Positions 2,532 to 5,502 of a stretch of DNA of 5,502 nt are shown here, piece by piece. The DNA is taken from the NCBI GenBank assembly GCA_014730235.1, contig WJIO01000439.1:1-5502 (forward strand), read 5' to 3'. Made by a program: the position numbers and the translations under genes. The stretch's first letter is position 1. Each line of letters begins with the position of its first letter. The notes below the pieces were generated by a model. The model had not been told where the DNA came from and searched no databases. It saw nothing but the letters and a program-made list of their open reading frames with translations. The stretch is from Candidatus Poribacteria bacterium. Its GTDB lineage: Bacteria > Poribacteria > DTPJ01 > WJIO01.

Positions 2532-5502
2532 GAATAATATTAAACCAATACCATATCTTAAATCACCGGCTTTGTCTTTTGACGGTGAAAATATAGCTTT
2601 TTCCTACGCCGGGGACATCTGGATTGTATCCTCTATGGGTGGTGAAGCCCGGATGGTAACATCCCACAACGCATATGATGATCATCCTGTATTTTCACCC
2701 GACGGGAAAAAACTGGCATTTATTTCATCCAGAACCGGAAATGGTGATATATACACTATTTCACTGGAGACGGAAGAGGTAAAGCGTATAACCATACATG
2801 ATGGAACTGATTCCCTCTACTGTTGGTCTCCTGATAGTCAATGGTTGTATTTTGGCTCTGGGCGGGATGGAATAGGTTCATATGCCTTTAAGGTCAAAGC
2901 TGATGGTGAATCAATACCCATAAGGATCGGTGGAGATCCCTACGAATCATACTACAATATTGCCGTTTCTGCCGATGGAAAAACCCTGGCCTTTAATAAC
3001 AACGGTGACCGCTGGTGGCGGCATGGACCTAACCCGTCTTCGCCATCGGACATATGGCTTGTCAGCGAACCCACAGGATCAAAGGATTATCGCAAAATAA
3101 CCGAATACTCAGGTAGAAACATGTGGCCCATGTGGGCAGAAAATGGTAAAGGTTTATATTTTGTTTCAGACCGGGATAGTGTTGAAAATATATGGTATAA
3201 AGATTTAGAAAAAGAAGATGCTCAACAGATTACAAATTTTGAAGATAGTCGTATTCTGCGACCTTCTGTATCCCATGATGGTAAATGGATTGTATTTGAG
3301 AGGGAATTTAAAATCTGGCGGCTGGATTTAAACAAAAACAAAGCAGAACCTGTGGATATTCTCGTCAAGGCAGACATAAAATCAAACCCAGTTAACCATA
3401 AATCATACAACGGCAATATCCAGGAATATGATCTGTCTACGGATGGTAAAAAAGTTGTTTTTGTAAACAGAGGCAGAATATTTGCCGCCTCTGCTGAAAA
3501 AGGCACAGAAAAAGGCAGGCACACCTTATCCATAACAAATACTACGTCCCATGACTTTCAGGTGTCCTGGAGTCCGGACAGTAAAAAGGTCGTTTATGTT
3601 TCAGACCGCAACGGCGAAAATCAGGTCTTCCTCTATGATTTTACAACGAAGAAAGACGAAGCTCTTACAGATGCTGAAATACCCACAAATGCACCCTTAT
3701 TCTCACCCGATGGTAAATGGATAGCTTATTTCCGGGATAGAGATGAAATAAGGTTAATTGATGCAGAAACAAAGGAAGATAAACCTTTCATAAAGGATAT
3801 CAAGACAGTAGGAGTAACCATACCATCAAGGTTTACATGGTCTCCTGACAGCAAATGGATAGCCTTCATGGCCAAGGACGATAACTATTTCCGAAACCTT
3901 TATGTCCAACACATTGACGAAACAGAACCAAGGCAAATAAGCTTTTTAAGCCATATAGGAGGCGGTGGTGTGTTATGGTCTTCTGATGGCAAATACATCA
4001 TTTTCAACACATCTCAATATAGGGGTGAAAACCAGATAGCAAGGGTTGACCTTGTACCGGTTCAACCTGAATTCCGGGAAGATGAATTCGAAAAGCTTTT
4101 TGAGGAAGAGGAAAATAAAGAAGAAAAGCCAGATTCTGGTGAAGAAGATAAAAATGAAGAGAAGAAAAAAGAGGATGAAAAAAAGGAACCTGAACCTGTA
4201 AAGATAGAATTTGAGAGTATCAAGCACCGTTTACGATTCCTGACTTCTATACAAATGAACGCATCTGCAATGGCCATAAGCCGTGACAGCAAAATGCTCG
4301 TATACCGGGTAAGCATAGCCGGTCAGCAAAATCTATGGAGTAAATGCTTTGACGAAGATCGGAAAGATGATCCTCCAAAGCAGTTGACGACAACAAAAAA
4401 GCGTAAATCCAGAGTATGTTTTACAAAAGACAGCAAGAAAATCTATTACCTCGATGATCGGAAAATACACTACCTGAAAATAGCAGACAACGGCGGAAAA
4501 GAAGGTAATGCAAAGACACTGGAAACAAAAGCAGAGATGGATGTGGATCGAGAAGAGGAAAAGATGCAGATGTTCTATGAGGCATGGAGATTACTTCGAG
4601 ATCATTTCTACGATCCCAATTACCATGGCGCTGATTGGAACGCCGTTAAAGAGCAACTTTTGCCGGTAGTTAAAGGTGTCCACACTAGCACAGATTTCCG
4701 GGAGTTGTTGTGTCTCATGGTGGGAGAACTAAACGCATCCCATCTGGGAGCCGGAGGTGGCGGCGGCGGAAACCATGACAGCTATCTCGGTCTGGACTTC
4801 GATTGGCAGAAACTGGAAGTTACCGGGAAATTCCAGGTAACCCATGTTTTGCCTCAGGGCCCCGCCTCATTACCTGAAGAACCGGTAAAAGCTGGCGAAT
4901 ATTTAATGGCTATTGATGACGTAGAGATCAGCAATTGTAAAAACATATGGGAACTGCTGAAGCGTAAGACAAAAAAGAAGGTAAAACTCACGATTAATAG
5001 TGAACCAACTATGGAAGGTGCGCGGGAAGTTGTGGTTCAACCTGTAAATTCCGGCACAATGAGTAACTTGCAGTATAACAACTGGATTAACAGTAATGCC
5101 GATTATGTGCATGAGAAAAGCAAAGGGCGTTTAGGTTATGTTCACATAAGGGCCATGTCCTATGAGGCATATCAGAAACTGCTGGTAGACCTGGATACTG
5201 AAACCCACAGCAAAGATGGGGTTGTGGTGGATGTGCGTTTCAACGGCGGCGGACATATAGCTTCGTTTATACTGGATGTGCTCAGAAAACGCAGTTTTGT
5301 TCAGTCTATCTATAGAGATCACAGCCCTACATCATCCACAAATCTGGCCGGTAACCGTATCCTGGAAAAGCCCCTGGTTTTGGTGCAAAATGAACATTCA
5401 GGCAGCAACACAGAGATGTTCAGCGAAGGTTTCAGAAGGTTTAAACTGGGTAAAGTTATAGGTATGCCTACAATGGGAGCCGTGATATGGACAACCAATA
5501 TC
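2521..5502 (+). CDS. Tricorn protease homologue (S41 family), 3' end outside window
   Basis: 994 codons are open to the right edge. The Thermoplasma tricorn protein has about 1071 residues, so some 60-100 are missing. By homology this is a large oligomeric serine endopeptidase that cleaves peptides, such as proteasome or Clp/Lon products. No signal peptide (MDSKNNIKPIPYL), so cytoplasmic. First beta-propeller: about 10-290, with blades marked by SPDGKKLAF (59-67), WSPDSQW (102-108), SADGKTLAF (150-158) and SHDGKWIVF (251-259). Second propeller: about 300-660, with WSPDSKK (350), FSPDGKW (394), WSPDSKW (440) and WSSDGKY (486), interrupted by a Glu/Lys-rich linker (519-559). C1 core: about 680-752, with the catalytic Ser-His pair in ELNASH (S740, H741; Thermoplasma S745/H746). 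PDZ domain: about 755-845. C2 core: from 846, with RFNGGG (906-911, oxyanion hole) and the nucleophile S962 in EHSGSNTEMF (Thermoplasma S965). The catalytic Glu (E1023 there) is expected near residue 1020, past the edge. All visible catalytic residues are present. Confidence 0.95.
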   Translation, partial: MDSKNNIKPIPYLKSPALSFDGENIAFSYAGDIWIVSSMGGEARMVTSHNAYDDHPVFSPDGKKLAFISSRTGNGDIYTISLETEEVKRITIHDGTDSLYCWSPDSQWLYFGSGRDGIGSYAFKVKADGESIPIRIGGDPYESYYNIAVSADGKTLAFNNNGDRWWRHGPNPSSPSDIWLVSEPTGSKDYRKITEYSGRNMWPMWAENGKGLYFVSDRDSVENIWYKDLEKEDAQQITNFEDSRILRPSVSHDGKWIVFEREFKIWRLDLNKNKAEPVDILVKADIKSNPVNHKSYNGNIQEYDLSTDGKKVVFVNRGRIFAASAEKGTEKGRHTLSITNTTSHDFQVSWSPDSKKVVYVSDRNGENQVFLYDFTTKKDEALTDAEIPTNAPLFSPDGKWIAYFRDRDEIRLIDAETKEDKPFIKDIKTVGVTIPSRFTWSPDSKWIAFMAKDDNYFRNLYVQHIDETEPRQISFLSHIGGGGVLWSSDGKYIIFNTSQYRGENQIARVDLVPVQPEFREDEFEKLFEEEENKEEKPDSGEEDKNEEKKKEDEKKEPEPVKIEFESIKHRLRFLTSIQMNASAMAISRDSKMLVYRVSIAGQQNLWSKCFDEDRKDDPPKQLTTTKKRKSRVCFTKDSKKIYYLDDRKIHYLKIADNGGKEGNAKTLETKAEMDVDREEEKMQMFYEAWRLLRDHFYDPNYHGADWNAVKEQLLPVVKGVHTSTDFRELLCLMVGELNASHLGAGGGGGGNHDSYLGLDFDWQKLEVTGKFQVTHVLPQGPASLPEEPVKAGEYLMAIDDVEISNCKNIWELLKRKTKKKVKLTINSEPTMEGAREVVVQPVNSGTMSNLQYNNWINSNADYVHEKSKGRLGYVHIRAMSYEAYQKLLVDLDTETHSKDGVVVDVRFNGGGHIASFILDVLRKRSFVQSIYRDHSPTSSTNLAGNRILEKPLVLVQNEHSGSNTEMFSEGFRRFKLGKVIGMPTMGAVIWTTNI

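Noticed and set aside
3973-4316. Two minus-strand frames rich in Phe or Ser opposite the tricorn linker
   Set aside because: Both are the antisense reading of the GAA/AAA-rich Glu/Lys linker, which gives poly-Phe and poly-Ser. They are artefacts, not membrane proteins.
5281-5322. Loss of the tricorn S1-pocket aspartate (Ser at 929)
   Set aside because: An ungapped alignment from GGG suggests Ser, but D933 has exactly the expected 29-residue spacing to the catalytic S962. Retention with a short upstream insertion is more likely.

Overview
The window is an AT-rich bacterial segment with two clear protein genes, one transposase tail, one or two small hypothetical genes and repeat-rich spacers. 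The organism is probably Gram-negative: it has a lipobox lipoprotein and a tricorn-type S41 peptidase of the bacterial style. The ISL3-family transposase end and several classes of short GC-rich palindrome, scattered only in the spacers, fit a repeat-rich environmental lineage. Planctomycetes (including anammox bacteria), Desulfobacterota and Nitrospirae are possible, but the sequence here does not decide the phylum.

Layout. Bases 1-179 hold the C-terminal end of an ISL3-family transposase running in from outside. Bases 180-570 are a spacer packed with palindromic repeats. Bases 571-1371 encode a lipoprotein with two copies of an immunoglobulin-like (CARDB/FxLYD-like) domain. On the minus strand, 1742-1467 is a small hypothetical gene with a strong but rather distant Shine-Dalgarno. 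Bases 1743-2297 are a second non-coding stretch with more repeats. From 2298 to the right edge there is a two-gene unit on the plus strand: a 77-residue hypothetical protein (TTG start) whose last 11 bases overlap the start of a large tricorn protease gene. The tricorn gene is open for 994 codons and runs off the window.

Function. The tricorn homologue is the most informative gene. It has two WD40-like beta-propellers, a charged linker inside the second propeller, the C1 core with the catalytic Ser-His pair (S740/H741), a PDZ domain, and the C2 core with the oxyanion-hole GGG (909-911) and nucleophile S962. The remaining catalytic Glu is expected about 26 codons beyond the edge. By homology it is a large oligomeric endopeptidase that trims peptides. 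It has no signal peptide and so is probably cytoplasmic. The small upstream ORF is probably translationally coupled to it; its function is unknown. The lipoprotein and the minus-strand ORF have no evident functional link to the protease. I found no RNA gene, CRISPR array or defence system.
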